A stretch of DNA of 15,111 nt, taken from positions 1-15,111 of the forward strand of contig JAWALV010000011.1 of the NCBI GenBank assembly GCA_038886595.1, written 5' to 3'. Shown piece by piece: positions 6,501 through 14,019 of the stretch. Numbering within the stretch: position 1 is the first letter of the stretch; each line of letters opens with the position of its first letter. Position numbers and translations under genes: made by a program. The notes beneath the pieces were generated by a model. The model did not search any database and had not been told where the DNA came from. It was given only the letters and a program-made list of their open reading frames with translations. The DNA comes from CAKZRD01 sp038886595 (GTDB lineage: Archaea > Nanobdellota > Nanobdellia > Pacearchaeales > GW2011-AR1).

Positions 6501-7229
6501 TTAGTTAAGGGAAGAAAGCCCTACTAACATTTCTTCTTCTAAATAGTGCATTTCAGAAGGAATTATTAGACAGAAAGGTTTATTTATTTTTTTATTTCTT
6601 ATTTTTTCTATTTCTCCATAAAAAATTTTTTGCTTTTTTGTTCCCAAACAAGATACCAAAACTATTTTTTTAGGAATTTCAAAATTTTCTTTTTTAGCAG
6701 ATTCTTCCAATTGATGTATTGTTTCTTTTAATTCCAAACCAATATCTATTAAAATAAGGCTATGTGCCTTTATCTCCTTATTTTCTTTTATGTATTTAAT
6801 AAAACTTGTTGGTTTATAATTATCTTTCCATTTAGGTATAGAGCATATTTTTCCGAATTTATATATGGATAAACCTGTTTCTCCTATTGAATTTATTATG
6901 GAAGAATTATGAAAGATTTTGTATTTTATATTGTTTTTTTTACAAAATAATATAAGTTGCGAATGCGTTGTTGCGGAAAAAGGATCACCATAAACTAACA
7001 AGGCTATATCTTTTTTTTTAGCTTCAATTAAAAATTTTTCACTTTCAACATCTTCTCTATCTAATTTTCTTATTTTTACACCCAAAATTTTTTCTAATTT
7101 TTTTACTTTATATGGAAAATCAGAAGTGTATATTTCTAAGAATATTTTTTCGCACTTACCTAATTGTTTTTTTGCTTCTAAACTTATAGATTCTTCATTT
7201 AATCCTAATCCTATTAAGTAAAAAGTCAT
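6501..7229 (-). CDS. dphB: Diphthine synthase (diphthamide biosynthesis methyltransferase)
   Basis: Predicted SAM-dependent methyltransferase that methylates the 3-amino-3-carboxypropyl-histidine intermediate on translation factor aEF-2, a step of diphthamide synthesis in the cytoplasm. It is 242 residues, near normal for archaeal DphB/Dph5. N-terminal M-T-F-Y-L-I-G-L-G-L and the SAM-binding-loop signature G-D-P-F-S-A-T-T-H (81-89) are typical of this tetrapyrrole-methylase-like family, as is the N-S-I-G-E-T-G-L stretch (113-120). I chose the ATG at 7229 over the one at 7247: the family starts at this point, and the upstream gene's stop ends one base before it. It is probably co-transcribed with the small membrane protein gene upstream. 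Confidence 0.93.
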   Translation of the reverse strand: MTFYLIGLGLNEESISLEAKKQLGKCEKIFLEIYTSDFPYKVKKLEKILGVKIRKLDREDVESEKFLIEAKKKDIALLVYGDPFSATTHSQLILFCKKNNIKYKIFHNSSIINSIGETGLSIYKFGKICSIPKWKDNYKPTSFIKYIKENKEIKAHSLILIDIGLELKETIHQLEESAKKENFEIPKKIVLVSCLGTKKQKIFYGEIEKIRNKKINKPFCLIIPSEMHYLEEEMLVGLSSLN

Positions 7230-7230
7230 T

Positions 7231-7452
7231 TTATAAATTCCAAACAAAAGCTACCAAAGCCAAAAGAAAAAAAAATATTGATTTATTTATATTGATGAAA
7301 ATGAAAACAATACTTAAAATTGAAAAAAAAATTATTATTGGAGGAAAATATTTTTTATATATTTTTTTTTCTTTATAAGATATTTTTTTTCCAATAAAAC
7401 CAAGAAAAATAGAAATAAATGTCATTATTATTAAAAAAATTAACTTTTCCAT
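7231..7452 (-). CDS. Small membrane protein, unknown function
   Basis: A 73-residue, very hydrophobic protein with probably three membrane helices: about 4-21, 35-53 and 58-73. A lysine-rich loop (G-K-K-I-S-Y-K-E-K-K) separates the first two and looks cytoplasmic by the positive-inside rule. I recognise no family. It is the first gene of the unit with dphB, whose ATG lies one base after this stop, so the two are likely translated from one mRNA; I see no functional link. A TATA box sits 25.5 bp before the ATG, which supports this as a real gene and not a chance AT-rich ORF. Confidence 0.7.
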   Translation of the reverse strand: MEKLIFLIIMTFISIFLGFIGKKISYKEKKIYKKYFPPIIIFFSILSIVFIFININKSIFFFLLALVAFVWNL

Positions 7453-7458
7453 AAGATT

Positions 7459-7466
7459 TTTAATAT
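7459..7466 (+). promoter_or_regulatory. TATA-like box of the TatD gene
   Basis: TTTAATAT, centred 23.5 bp before the ATG at 7486. It lies just outside the divergent gene's start at 7452, so the two promoters are interlocked in 33 bp. Confidence 0.55.
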
Positions 7467-7473
7467 AGTTTGT

Positions 7474-7481
7474 TTTATAAA
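7474..7481 (-). promoter_or_regulatory. TATA box of the membrane protein-dphB unit
   Basis: TTTATAAA on the minus strand, centred 25.5 bp before the ATG at 7452. It predicts a leaderless mRNA and lies only 5 bp upstream of the divergent TatD start. Confidence 0.65.
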
Positions 7482-7485
7482 TTTT

Positions 7486-8280
7486 ATGAAATTTTTAGAC
7501 GTTCATGCGCATTTAGATGATAAAAGGATAATGGGAAATATAGATGAAGTGGCTTCAATTTGTTTAAAAAAGGAAGTTTTTGTCATTTCTTCAGGTGTTA
7601 ATCCAAAAACGAATAGAATAGTTTTAGATCTTTCAAAAAAATATAAAAATTTTTTTGCTAGCGCTGGTTTCTATCCTTTTGATTCTATAGCAGAAAAAAT
7701 TAAGAACAAAATAGATTTTGATTTAAGGGAAATAGAACCTTTTTCTTTGGAGGAAGAAATGGAATTTGTTAAAAAAAATAAAGATTATTTTATTGCTATA
7801 GGGGAAATAGGGATGGATTTTTCTGATTTTACAGAATATAAAAAAGAACAAGAAAAAGTTTTTGAGAGCTTGATTTTACTTGCTAAAAATTTAGATAAAC
7901 CCGTAATTATTCATTCAAGAAAGGCCGAGGAGGAGTGTATTGAAATTCTAGAAAAATTCAATATGAAAAAAGTTATTATGCATTGTTTTAATGGAAAAAA
8001 GTCTTTAATAAAAAGATGTATTCAAAACAAATGGTTTTTGACTGTCCCCCCTGTTCTTTTAAGATTAGAGCATTTTAAAATGTTGGCTGAGATTGTTCCC
8101 CTGGATAATTTATTAACTGAAACAGATTCTCCTTATTTAGCTCCAAATAAAGGAGAGATAAACTATCCTTGGAATGTGGAAATAAGTGTAAAAGAAATAT
8201 CTAAAATAAAAAAAATATCAGAAGAAAATGTGCAATCAAAAATAATAGAAAATGCAAAAAAGTTATTTAATTTTAATTAG
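7486..8280 (+). CDS. tatD: TatD family metal-dependent deoxyribonuclease
   Basis: Metal-dependent hydrolase of the TatD branch of the amidohydrolase superfamily. Family members are 3'-5' exonucleases or DNases in the cytoplasm. It is 264 residues, normal for the family. Metal ligands are in place: D-V-H-A-H (His7, His9), G-E-I-G-M-D (Glu107), I-I-H-S-R (His143), V-I-M-H-C-F (His166) and T-E-T-D-S-P-Y (Asp214). It starts a leaderless transcript divergent from the membrane protein-dphB unit. Its stop overlaps the stop of the convergent DHH gene by 4 bp. Substrate specificity cannot be read from the sequence. Confidence 0.93.
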   Translation: MKFLDVHAHLDDKRIMGNIDEVASICLKKEVFVISSGVNPKTNRIVLDLSKKYKNFFASAGFYPFDSIAEKIKNKIDFDLREIEPFSLEEEMEFVKKNKDYFIAIGEIGMDFSDFTEYKKEQEKVFESLILLAKNLDKPVIIHSRKAEEECIEILEKFNMKKVIMHCFNGKKSLIKRCIQNKWFLTVPPVLLRLEHFKMLAEIVPLDNLLTETDSPYLAPNKGEINYPWNVEISVKEISKIKKISEENVQSKIIENAKKLFNFN

Positions 8281-9596
8281 ATTTTTATAATTTGTATATC
8301 TAAGTTTTTCTTTATTTCCTCTATGAATTTTTCCTCATCTTCTTTTCTTATCAAACACCCTGCCGCCTCTTTATGTCCTCCAACTTCTGCTTTTATGTTT
8401 ATTACTGCTCTTTCTAATAATTCTTTTAGGTTTTTTTCACTTTTTCCAACTATTCTTGCAGATATTTTTATTTTATTGCAGTTATAAGCCATCCCTATTA
8501 AAATTGTTCCATTTTCATAGAATTTTGAAGACGATAAAATTGAACAAATAGTTCCTATTAGAACATCTTTTATCTTTTCTTTTCCATTTATTATAACGAA
8601 TCCGTTTCCTCTTATTTTTTCTAATTCTTCTATTGTTTTTAGACTGTTTATTAATTCTTTTCTATACTTTATATAAATTTCCTGGGCTCTTTCATAAAAA
8701 CTTTCCATTTCCATACAAAAAGCTATCGCAATATCCGAATACCCTAGTCTAGAGCAGGCATTTATTATAACGCTTATTTCTCTCATATCTTCTTTTCTAT
8801 TAAAAAATTTAGTTATGAAAATATTTCCTATAATCTCCTCTTCTTTAAAATTCCTCCCTATATTTAAGATTATTTTTGTTATTAATTTTGATGTCTCTGT
8901 TTCATCTAATTCATATAAACTTTTTTCTTGCGAGATTCCTAGATCTTTTAGAAGTTCATTAACACCTTCGCTTGAACCAGTTATTTTAGGTATATAAAAA
9001 TTTGTTGAGTACTCTAAAGCTCTTTTCAATGGCCTTGTTGCAGAAAATATTAATAGGCTTTTTTTTATCTCTATATCTTTACATTCTTTTATAATTTCAT
9101 AATATTCTTTTGTGATTTCTTTTTCATGTCTGTCTCCTATCATTCCCAATATTGCAATTTTTGCCAAGTCTGTATTTTTTTCAGATATCTCTTTTGCAAA
9201 TAAATAACATAAGGCAGAAGAGCATAAATTTTTGTTATTGTTTATATGAGGGTTTATTATAACTATGTTTTCATTTAAATTGTTTTTGTTTATTTCATGA
9301 TGATCTATTATAAATATTTTTGATTTTAAGTTGTTAAAATACTCCAAATTAGATGAACCTAAATCGCTAAAAAAAAGAACCTCATTCTCTGCTTTTATTA
9401 TTTCCTCTTTTATTGTTTCTTCTTCTATTCCTTTTATTATTCTAACAGAAAACTCTTTCCTTAATCTTTTTAAAACTTTTATTAAAATAGCTGCTGAACA
9501 TATCCCATCAGTGTCATAATGGCTTATTACCCTTATTTTTTTATTATTGGAATATTTTAAAAATTTTTCGACGAAGTCTTTTATTTCATTTTTCAT
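8277..9596 (-). CDS. DHH/DHHA1 phosphoesterase, archaeal RecJ/GAN-like nuclease
   Basis: Predicted single-strand-specific exonuclease or phosphoesterase related to bacterial RecJ. Some archaeal relatives (GAN) bind the GINS replication complex. It is 439 residues. DHH motifs in order: S-H-Y-D-T-D-G (25-31), F-S-D-L-G-S-S (76-82), I-I-D-H-H-E (96-101) and G-M-I-G-D-R-H (151-157). The C-terminal DHHA1 motif is G-G-H-K-E-A-A-G (406-413). Between them, about 170-330, is a helical insert. It follows rpsO on the same strand, a neighbourhood I recall from other archaea, but has its own TATA box. Replication-associated nuclease activity is inference; an oligonucleotide-degrading role is also possible. 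Confidence 0.88.
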   Translation of the reverse strand: MKNEIKDFVEKFLKYSNNKKIRVISHYDTDGICSAAILIKVLKRLRKEFSVRIIKGIEEETIKEEIIKAENEVLFFSDLGSSNLEYFNNLKSKIFIIDHHEINKNNLNENIVIINPHINNNKNLCSSALCYLFAKEISEKNTDLAKIAILGMIGDRHEKEITKEYYEIIKECKDIEIKKSLLIFSATRPLKRALEYSTNFYIPKITGSSEGVNELLKDLGISQEKSLYELDETETSKLITKIILNIGRNFKEEEIIGNIFITKFFNRKEDMREISVIINACSRLGYSDIAIAFCMEMESFYERAQEIYIKYRKELINSLKTIEELEKIRGNGFVIINGKEKIKDVLIGTICSILSSSKFYENGTILIGMAYNCNKIKISARIVGKSEKNLKELLERAVINIKAEVGGHKEAAGCLIRKEDEEKFIEEIKKNLDIQIIKI

Positions 9597-9618
9597 AGAA
9601 GAATATTTTAATATTTTC

Positions 9619-9626
9619 TTTATAAA
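9619..9626 (-). promoter_or_regulatory. TATA box of the DHH gene
   Basis: TTTATAAA on the minus strand, centred about 26.5 bp before the ATG at 9596. It shows the gene can be transcribed separately from rpsO. Confidence 0.6.
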
Positions 9627-9652
9627 TTTTTATTGCTTTTGTCAAGTAGCAA

Positions 9653-9994
9653 TTATTTTTCATTAAAATACCTTTTTAAGCTATTAATTTTTCCCAATGC
9701 TTTTTGTATTTTGTGCTTTGTTTTTTTATCTTGCGGATTTTTTTTCATATGTTGTTCCATTTTTTCTAATTTTTTTTTCGCATTCTCTAATTCTTCTTTT
9801 CTCCATAAATTCATTTCTTTTAAATAAAAGGACAAAGGTTTTCCAAAAACAATTTTTGTGCTTGGAATTCCATATTGATCTCTTAGAATTTTTCCAATTA
9901 CAGAAGGAGGATGTTTTTCAGCCAAATCTTTTAATAATTTTTTCAATTCTTCTTCATTAATTTTAACCCATTCTGGTTTTAATGTTTTAACCAT
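9653..9994 (-). CDS. rpsO: Small ribosomal subunit protein uS15 (short form)
   Basis: Primary-type 16S rRNA-binding protein of the small subunit. Recognised by P-E-W-V-K-I (8-13), the archaeal/eukaryotic core I-G-K-I-L-R-D-Q-Y-G-I-P-S (33-45), and a C-terminal lysine-rich helical region ending K-R-Y-F. At 113 residues it is shorter than the usual archaeal protein of about 150. It starts almost at the P-E-W-V-K block and so lacks the basic tail (Met-His-Arg-Gly-Lys-Ser rich) that normally precedes it, and it stops soon after the helical bundle. A TATA box 25.5 bp before the ATG supports this start, so the short N-terminus appears real. Confidence 0.93.
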   Translation of the reverse strand: MVKTLKPEWVKINEEELKKLLKDLAEKHPPSVIGKILRDQYGIPSTKIVFGKPLSFYLKEMNLWRKEELENAKKKLEKMEQHMKKNPQDKKTKHKIQKALGKINSLKRYFNEK

Positions 9995-10015
9995 AATTTT
10001 TTTTGTAAAGAACAG

Positions 10016-10023
10016 TTTTTAAA
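10016..10023 (-). promoter_or_regulatory. TATA box of rpsO
   Basis: TTTAAAAA on the minus strand, centred 25.5 bp before the ATG at 9994. It lies just beyond the 3' end of argS. Confidence 0.6.
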
Positions 10024-10030
10024 GGTTTGC

Positions 10031-11683
10031 TTACATTTCTTCTATTTCTTTTATACCTAGAAGATTTAAAGATTTTTTTAAGGTTCTTCTAAAAGAGTCT
10101 ACTAAAGCTATTCTATAAGATTCTTCTCTACTTCCAATAACTTGATGCATATGGTAGAATTCGTTAAAGATTTGACATAATTCAAAGGCATAATTAGCAA
10201 TTAAGTTAGGTGATAGATTTTTTAAAGAATTTTTTGTTATGTTTTCAAATTGATATATTTTTTTTATTAATTTTTCTTCTTCTTTGTTTATATCAATTAA
10301 TTTAAATTTTTTGTTACCTTTAAATTTTCTTATTATGCTTGATGCCCTAGCGTACGAATACAATAAATAAGGTCCTGTGTTTCCTTCAAAATCTAAAAAT
10401 TTTTGTATATCAAATACAACATCTTTTTCTCTGTAGTTCTTTAAATCTCCATAAATTATTGCTGCTCTAGCTACTAAAAGAGCTCTTTTTTCCAATTCTT
10501 TTTGGTTCAAATTTGTTTCTCTTTTTAAAATTTTTTCTTTAGCAAGTTCTTTTGTTTTTTTAATAATATCTTCCATAAAAATGGTTTTTCCCTCTCTTGT
10601 TGAAAATTTTTTTCCTTCTTCATCTAAGTATAAACCATGAGAAACGTGAATACACTTATTATGGAATTCAAATCCGCACAATTCTAGAATCTTAAAAAGC
10701 TGTCTAAAATGAAGTTTTTGTTCTTGTCCAACTTCGTAAATCATTTTATCAAATCTGTATTTTTGAAATCTATCTAAAGAAGCAGCCAAATCTCTTGTTA
10801 TATAAGGCAGTGCCCCATCTTTTTTTTCTATTATAACAATACCTAAATTAAATTTCTCCAAATCAACAATTTTTGCCCCTTCACTTTCTTTTAAAATGTT
10901 TTTTTCTTCTAAGAATTTTACAAAATCTTTTGCTTTTTTATTGTAAAAAGATTCACCAGATATTTCGTCGAATTTTATTCCTAAAAAATCATAAATTTCA
11001 TCAAATTTTTTTAAGCTTAGTTTTCTGAATTCTTCCCATAATCTCAAATTTTCTTCTTCATATTCTTCTAGTTTTTTGAATTCCTTTCTTCCTTCTTCTT
11101 CATATTCTTTTTTATTTGCTTTAACATAAATTTCTAACAAGTGATTTATAGGATCTTTTTTTAGCTCTTCTTTTTTCCCCCATTTCTTAAAACCAAAAAT
11201 AAGTTTTCCAAATTGTGTCCCCCAATCTCCCAAATAATTTATTTTAATAACTTTCCAACCAAAATGTTCAAAAATATTTGCCAACGAGTTTCCTATTATT
11301 GTACTTCTCAAATGACCTATTCCAAAAGGTTTTGCAATGTTTGGGGAAGAAAAATCGATAACGACACTTTTATTTTCTTTATATTTTTTTTCTTTTTCTT
11401 TAAGAACTTTCTCGGCTAAAAAAATAGGATTAATGAAAAAGTTTATGTATGCTGATCTTAATTCAACTTTCTGTATTTCTTTGGGAAGATCTTTTTTAAT
11501 TTTTTCATATATACTTTCAGCAATTAATAAAGGGTTCTTTTTTTCTATTTTTGCCAAAGAAAAACAAGGAAAAGCACAATCTCCAAGCTCCTCTGAAGGA
11601 GGTGTTTCAATTATCTTCTCTATTTCTTCTTCCGAAAGATTTTTTATGTATTTTTTTAGAACTTTTGAGATAACTTCTTTCAT
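10031..11683 (-). CDS. argS: Arginyl-tRNA synthetase (class I)
   Basis: Charges tRNA-Arg with arginine in the cytoplasm. It is 550 residues, within the normal range. Order: N-terminal additional domain (about 1-85), the Rossmann catalytic core with the HIGH signature as G-I-G-H-L-R-S-T (121-128), the family-typical Y-L-G-D-W-G-T-Q-F-G (150-159), the KMSKS-equivalent loop K-F-S-T-R-E-G-K (359-366), and a C-terminal DALR anticodon-binding domain preceded by Y-S-Y-A-R-A-S-S. All catalytic motifs are intact. The ATG at 11683 has a TATA box about 24.5 bp upstream. It precedes rpsO on the same strand, with rpsO carrying its own promoter. Confidence 0.96.
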   Translation of the reverse strand: MKEVISKVLKKYIKNLSEEEIEKIIETPPSEELGDCAFPCFSLAKIEKKNPLLIAESIYEKIKKDLPKEIQKVELRSAYINFFINPIFLAEKVLKEKEKKYKENKSVVIDFSSPNIAKPFGIGHLRSTIIGNSLANIFEHFGWKVIKINYLGDWGTQFGKLIFGFKKWGKKEELKKDPINHLLEIYVKANKKEYEEEGRKEFKKLEEYEEENLRLWEEFRKLSLKKFDEIYDFLGIKFDEISGESFYNKKAKDFVKFLEEKNILKESEGAKIVDLEKFNLGIVIIEKKDGALPYITRDLAASLDRFQKYRFDKMIYEVGQEQKLHFRQLFKILELCGFEFHNKCIHVSHGLYLDEEGKKFSTREGKTIFMEDIIKKTKELAKEKILKRETNLNQKELEKRALLVARAAIIYGDLKNYREKDVVFDIQKFLDFEGNTGPYLLYSYARASSIIRKFKGNKKFKLIDINKEEEKLIKKIYQFENITKNSLKNLSPNLIANYAFELCQIFNEFYHMHQVIGSREESYRIALVDSFRRTLKKSLNLLGIKEIEEM

Positions 11684-11703
11684 ATAATATTTAAATTAAT
11701 AAA

Positions 11704-11711
11704 TATTTAAA
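11704..11711 (-). promoter_or_regulatory. TATA box of argS
   Basis: TTTAAATA on the minus strand, centred 24.5 bp before the ATG at 11683. Confidence 0.6.
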
Positions 11712-11837
11712 AACTAATCGAAAATTTTTTTATTATGTAAACAGATTTATTTATTATTAAAATTTCACCTTTAACTTTTTTTAAGTAAATGTTACAAAGA
11801 GAGATTTTATTTTATTTTTTAAGGTTCATTTTTTAAA

Positions 11838-11918
11838 CGCCCGCTCCAGGAATCGAACCTGGGAGCCCCGAAGGGCCGGCCTCTCCAGGGCCGTGCAATA
11901 CCACTATGCGAAGCGGGC
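11838..11918 (-). tRNA. tRNA-Ser (anticodon GGA)
   Basis: An 81-nt class II tRNA. The acceptor GCCCGCT pairs with AGCGGGC, with discriminator G73 as in serine tRNAs. The anticodon stem-loop CGGCC-CTGGAGA-GGCCG gives anticodon GGA. The long variable arm folds as GCCC-TTCG-GGGC. The T arm is CCAGG-TTCGATT-CCTGG. No CCA is encoded and there is no intron. It decodes UCC/UCU. Confidence 0.93.
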
Positions 11919-11942
11919 TTAAAATTTTTAATTTTAAGAAGC

Positions 11943-11950
11943 TTTTAAAA
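11943..11950 (-). promoter_or_regulatory. TATA-like box of tRNA-Ser
   Basis: TTTTAAAA, centred about 28.5 bp upstream of the tRNA 5' end, so a few extra 5' bases would need trimming by RNase P. It lies in the 77-bp divergent spacer shared with the 11996 gene. Confidence 0.5.
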
Positions 11951-11966
11951 GTTTCTTTTAGTAAAG

Positions 11967-11974
11967 ATTAAAAA
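11967..11974 (+). promoter_or_regulatory. Weak TATA-like box of the 463-residue protein gene
   Basis: ATTAAAAA, centred about 25.5 bp before the ATG at 11996. The position fits a leaderless start, but the sequence is a poorer match than the other boxes in the window. Confidence 0.35.
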
Positions 11975-11995
11975 AGGCTTTTTTATTAATATTTT

Positions 11996-13387
11996 ATGGT
12001 AGATTTTAAAAAAGTGATAAAGGAAGTTACTGGCAATGATCCTCTTTCTTCTTTTAAATTAACTTATGATGCTCAAACAAATCAAATAGAACCAGTTTAT
12101 TATTGGCTTTTGGATTTTGTAAAAGACGCAGGCTATGATGTAGAAAAAGTAGTAGATAATTTTATAACAACTCCAGGTTCTGGACATTTTGATGAATTTG
12201 GAAGAAAAAAAGGCACCTTGCAAGAAAAAGTTTCTACATACCTTGGAGCAATAAATCAAGTTATAAAATCGATAATAAATCTTCTTTATGATTTAAAGGA
12301 GTTTGAGATTCGTTTAAAACACTATGAAAAAGCAAAATCAAACAATAAAGAAGAAAGAGAAGCAGGCATGCTTGCTTTAAAACAAATATGGATGGACAAT
12401 GTCGACATAAAAAAAGGAAGGGGAAGTATAAATCAGATGACTTTTGAATTAGGATTCACAACATTAAGAGATGCTTTTATGGTTTGTAACTCTATAGAAG
12501 ATGTTAAGAAAAACGAAGTTTTAAATGACCAAATAAAAAGAATTTTAATTCCACGTTTGTCTGAATTTTTAGAATGGAAAAATTTATCAGAAAAAGAATT
12601 GAGGAACAGGTTTGAAATTGAAAAAAACTATTTAAGAAGTCAAGTTGAAACAGTTAAACTTTATGCTTCTTGGCTATCTCCTTATTTAAAGGCTTTACAG
12701 CAATTAAATCAAACAGGAAATGAAAAAGATCCTTCTCTTGTAAATGCATTTTCTACCTCAATTTTTGAACTTACAATTTTAGGAAAGAAAAAAATTAAAC
12801 CAGAAAGCATTTTTAATTTTACAAAGAATTTTCCTAGATATATTCCTTCTAGAGACTATTTTGCTTGCGTTCTTATTTCTTTTAATTATAGAGGACATTA
12901 TAGCCAAAGAATTTCTCAAAAAGGAGATATGGCTTTTGGTTTTGGTGGAAGAGTAGACATAACTTTTGAATCCTACGCTTTAAATTCAGATGAATTAGAT
13001 CTTATAAAGAAAAAGTTTGAAGATTATAAATTAAGTGAGGGAATAAGATTTTTTGAGGAAAATACTAAACAGTCTTTAGAAAATTTAAAAGAAGATTTAG
13101 AGCATTTTCTTGGGGATAATAAAAAAGAAAAAAAAGAAGAAAGAAAATCAGAAGAAGATATAAATCCTTTTTCTGCCCTCTTTTCTTTATTTTCTAATCT
13201 TTTTTCATCATCAAAATCAGAAAAAAAGAAAATAGAGAATTCAGAAGATATAAGAAAAGATAATCATATAGAAGAAATAATAAGGGAGAATGCAGCTCAA
13301 AATGCAAAATCTTTTCTTTATTCTGTCTATGATGTTTACAAGAAAGCACATGCCATGCTTTCACCACCAGAAAGTTTTGATTATTAG
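11996..13387 (+). CDS. Uncharacterised 463-residue helical protein
   Basis: No family recognised with certainty. It resembles, from memory only, uncharacterised proteins shared among DPANN archaea. There is no signal peptide or membrane helix, so it is probably cytoplasmic. Residues 1-330 look like a mostly helical globular domain, with distinctive spots at G-S-G-H-F-D-E-F-G (62-70), Y-D-L-K-E-F-E-I-R-L (98-107) and R-G-H-Y-S-Q-R-I (299-306). About 380-395 and 412-428 are Lys/Glu-rich, disordered-looking linkers around a short F-S-A-L-F-S-L-F-S-N-L-F patch that may be an amphipathic or binding segment. The tail, 430-463, is helical and ends S-P-P-E-S-F-D-Y. The next gene follows after 13 bp, so the two are likely co-transcribed. 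Confidence 0.85.
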   Translation: MVDFKKVIKEVTGNDPLSSFKLTYDAQTNQIEPVYYWLLDFVKDAGYDVEKVVDNFITTPGSGHFDEFGRKKGTLQEKVSTYLGAINQVIKSIINLLYDLKEFEIRLKHYEKAKSNNKEEREAGMLALKQIWMDNVDIKKGRGSINQMTFELGFTTLRDAFMVCNSIEDVKKNEVLNDQIKRILIPRLSEFLEWKNLSEKELRNRFEIEKNYLRSQVETVKLYASWLSPYLKALQQLNQTGNEKDPSLVNAFSTSIFELTILGKKKIKPESIFNFTKNFPRYIPSRDYFACVLISFNYRGHYSQRISQKGDMAFGFGGRVDITFESYALNSDELDLIKKKFEDYKLSEGIRFFEENTKQSLENLKEDLEHFLGDNKKEKKEERKSEEDINPFSALFSLFSNLFSSSKSEKKKIENSEDIRKDNHIEEIIRENAAQNAKSFLYSVYDVYKKAHAMLSPPESFDY

Positions 13388-13400
13388 CCAAAAATAATAA

Positions 13401-13985
13401 ATGGTAAAGAGAAAATCCATTTCTAAAAATAAAAAAGAAAAAAAAATTAAACTAGAAGTTATTAACAAAGAAGAGGAAAAAAAAGATAAGGAAGAGAATC
13501 AGAGAGATGTTTTTTTCGAATTTGTTCCTCTACAAGAAGCAGAGAAGAAAATAGCAAGAAATATCTCTCTTGAAGAAGATGTTTCTTTTCAAGAGCAGGA
13601 ATTTTCTAATCTTGATTCTTTGTTTTCCTCTTTTATAGAAGAGGAAAAAAGAAAAAACAATGAGAATCCTTATTTTTCCAAAAAAGAAGATATTTACTCA
13701 ATAAAAAAAGATGATAGAAATTACTCTTCACCTTCTGAAATTATAAGGCCTATTGTTCAGAGAGAAAAAGTTGAAATAAGAAACGTTAATTTGTCTTCTA
13801 ATTTAACAACTTTATCCACTTTTCCTAAAAAAAGAGATATGGATTTGATCAGAATGCCAAATCAACAAGAAACATATCAGCAAGATATGTACAAAATATA
13901 TGAAACTGAAAGATTTTCGCCTGATGATTTAAACAGAAAAACAAAAGAGAATAGAAATATCGATTTTAAATATACTAATAATTAG
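13401..13985 (+). CDS. Uncharacterised highly charged, probably disordered protein
   Basis: 194 residues, unrecognised. The first 35 are almost all Lys, Glu, Ile, Asp, Ser and Asn, starting M-V-K-R-K-S. The rest is polar, with short aromatic motifs (F-F-E-F-V-P-L near 38-44, D-S-L-F-S-S-F-I near 72-79) and no transmembrane segment. This composition suggests a largely disordered protein, possibly a linker or partner for its neighbours. The ATG at 13401 is 13 bp after the upstream stop, so it is likely in one operon with the 463-residue protein. In such AT-rich DNA a long open frame of A-rich codons deserves caution, but position and length favour a real gene. Confidence 0.7.
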   Translation: MVKRKSISKNKKEKKIKLEVINKEEEKKDKEENQRDVFFEFVPLQEAEKKIARNISLEEDVSFQEQEFSNLDSLFSSFIEEEKRKNNENPYFSKKEDIYSIKKDDRNYSSPSEIIRPIVQREKVEIRNVNLSSNLTTLSTFPKKRDMDLIRMPNQQETYQQDMYKIYETERFSPDDLNRKTKENRNIDFKYTNN

Positions 13986-13990
13986 ATATA

Positions 13991-13998
13991 TTTAAATA
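13991..13998 (+). promoter_or_regulatory. TATA box of the last gene
   Basis: TTTAAATA, centred 25.5 bp before the ATG at 14020, within an AT run just after the stop at 13985. It favours the 14020 start over the ATG at 14005. Confidence 0.6.
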
Positions 13999-14019
13999 TA
14001 ATATATGCTAAATTTTTCT

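Noticed and set aside
7230..7247. Upstream ATG at 7247 as the dphB start
   Set aside because: It would add six residues not typical of the family and overlap the upstream gene. The ATG at 7229 begins the conserved M-T-F-Y-L-I-G-L-G-L.
9633..9960. Plus-strand ORFs opposite rpsO
   Set aside because: They are Phe/Leu/Ser-rich mirror frames of a lysine-rich gene with clear uS15 motifs and have no features of their own. Other opposite-strand frames in the window were dropped for the same reason.
14005..14019. ATG at 14005 as start of the last gene
   Set aside because: Only about 10 bp from the TATA box centre. The ATG at 14020 has the usual 25.5-bp spacing.
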